Source: Tannerellaceae bacterium (GTDB taxonomy: Bacteria; Bacteroidota; Bacteroidia; Bacteroidales; Tannerellaceae). From it: DNA of 16,819 nucleotides. A program made the translations under genes and the position numbers. The DNA lies in contig JAIRZN010000069.1 in NCBI GenBank assembly GCA_031267205.1, forward strand, positions 1 through 16,819, in the 5' to 3' direction. Below the pieces are notes generated by a model that was given only the letters and a program-made list of their open reading frames with translations, ran no database searches and had not been told where the DNA came from. Shown in pieces: positions 16,005-16,819 of the stretch. Numbering within the stretch: position 1 is the stretch's first letter; each line of letters starts with the position of its first letter.

Positions 16005-16819
16005 ATGATGAAACGATACAGGGACTTCGCCTCCTTCCTCAACGATACATTCCCCACCAAGGTGCAAAAAATATCCGTAAACGCAGGCTTCAGTTGCCCG
16101 AACCGCGACGGCGCCAAAGGCTGGGGAGGCTGCACCTACTGCAACAACCAAACCTTCAGCCCAGAATACTGCCACACCTCCATGACGGTAAGCGAACAAA
16201 TAGAAGCAGGCATCCGCTTCTTCGCCCGCAAATACACAGGCATGAAATACCTGGCCTACTTTCAAGCATACACAAATACATACGCCGCAACAGAACATCT
16301 CACAAGCAAATACGAAGAAGCGCTTGCCTTCCCCGAAGTCGCCGGCCTGATCATAGCCACCCGGCCGGACTGCATGCCGGATGAACTGCTCGATTACCTC
16401 GCAACCCTCTCGCACCAAAAGTTTGTACTCGTGGAATACGGCATGGAGAGCTCCCTCGACGCCACGCTACGCCGCATAAACCGCGGCCACACGCAGGCCG
16501 AATCGGAGAACGCCATACGGCGCACAGCCGCCAAAGGTGTGCATACAGGAGCGCACCTTATACTCGGTCTGCCCGGCGAAAACAGGAACGACATGCTGCA
16601 CCATGCAGACATCCTGTCCGCCCTGCCCCTCGCCACCGTCAAGCTGCACCAACTCCAACTGATACGTAACACGAAGATGGCCAACGAATACGCCGCCCAC
16701 CCCGAACGCTTCCACCTCCCCGACATAGACGAATACATAAACCTCGCCATCGACTTCATCGAACGCCTCAACCCAGCCATCGCCATCGACCGCTTCGTCT
16801 CGCAATCGCCCAAAGGACT
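16005..16819 (+). CDS. yhcC: YhcC/TIGR01212 family radical SAM protein (partial, runs off right edge)
   Basis: The reading frame is open from ATG 16005 (a second ATG follows at 16008) to the window end, giving 271 codons without a stop; the C-terminus is missing. The protein has the family signature with cysteines C31, C43 and C46 in CPNRDGAKGWGGCTYC, spaced as in TIGR01212 proteins such as YhcC rather than the common CX3CX2C. Later conserved stretches include YFQAYTNTY, IATRPDC and VEYGMESS. It should bind a [4Fe-4S] cluster and SAM; the reaction is not known. It starts 4 bp after the LolE-like stop, so it is likely the next operon gene. The family is normally about 300 residues, so little is missing. 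Confidence 0.95.
   Translation, partial: MMKRYRDFASFLNDTFPTKVQKISVNAGFSCPNRDGAKGWGGCTYCNNQTFSPEYCHTSMTVSEQIEAGIRFFARKYTGMKYLAYFQAYTNTYAATEHLTSKYEEALAFPEVAGLIIATRPDCMPDELLDYLATLSHQKFVLVEYGMESSLDATLRRINRGHTQAESENAIRRTAAKGVHTGAHLILGLPGENRNDMLHHADILSALPLATVKLHQLQLIRNTKMANEYAAHPERFHLPDIDEYINLAIDFIERLNPAIAIDRFVSQSPKG

Overview
The window reads as an ordinary Bacteroidota (Bacteroidales) chromosome segment carrying two unusual arrays of a related 41-bp tandem repeat. Support for Bacteroidales comes from promoter-like TATCTTTG boxes (the Bacteroidetes -7 pattern TAnnTTTG), weak Shine-Dalgarno signals, and protein sequences that look like that order (single-chain GcvP, a Bacteroidales-type pyruvate kinase, a DUF3298 lipoprotein). 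A Tannerella/Porphyromonas-like oral lineage is possible but cannot be established from the sequence alone. Apart from the left-edge array and the right-edge partial gene, I see no mobile element, RNA gene or CRISPR array.

Layout. 1-1320: a tandem array of about 32 units of 41-42 bp, probably continuing off the left edge. 1336-4254 (+): an ABC-2 type exporter operon (ATPase and two permeases, YbhF/YbhS/YbhR-like). It converges with a minus-strand operon across a gap of only 5 bp. 4260-9242 (-): that operon is read right to left as DUF3298 lipoprotein, rsmG, MBL-fold hydrolase and gcvP, tightly packed behind a TATCTTTG promoter box. 9249-9883: a 635-bp gap holding that promoter and a second, diverged 41-bp array (9481-9775). 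9884-11713 (-): a YgiQ-family radical SAM protein. 11714-11843: a divergent promoter region. 11844-16819 (+): aroQ, pyk, an O-methyltransferase, rbfA, a LolC/LolE-like permease and a 5'-complete YhcC-family radical SAM gene cut by the window edge. Most of the last cluster is joined by 4-bp ATGA overlaps or very short gaps, so it is likely one transcript.

The genes are housekeeping: shikimate pathway, glycolysis, 16S rRNA maturation and methylation, glycine cleavage, lipoprotein sorting and small-molecule export. The feature that familiar annotation does not explain is the repeat family. Both arrays share a period and a GAAAGCTTCC core, but each has its own consensus. Sub-variants are clustered in patches, several units contain inverted-repeat arms, and A/T tracts recur about every four helical turns. 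One array ends 15 bp before the start codon of the ABC operon. Two apparent starts (8398 and 9248) are TTG codons, and I moved them to internal ATGs.
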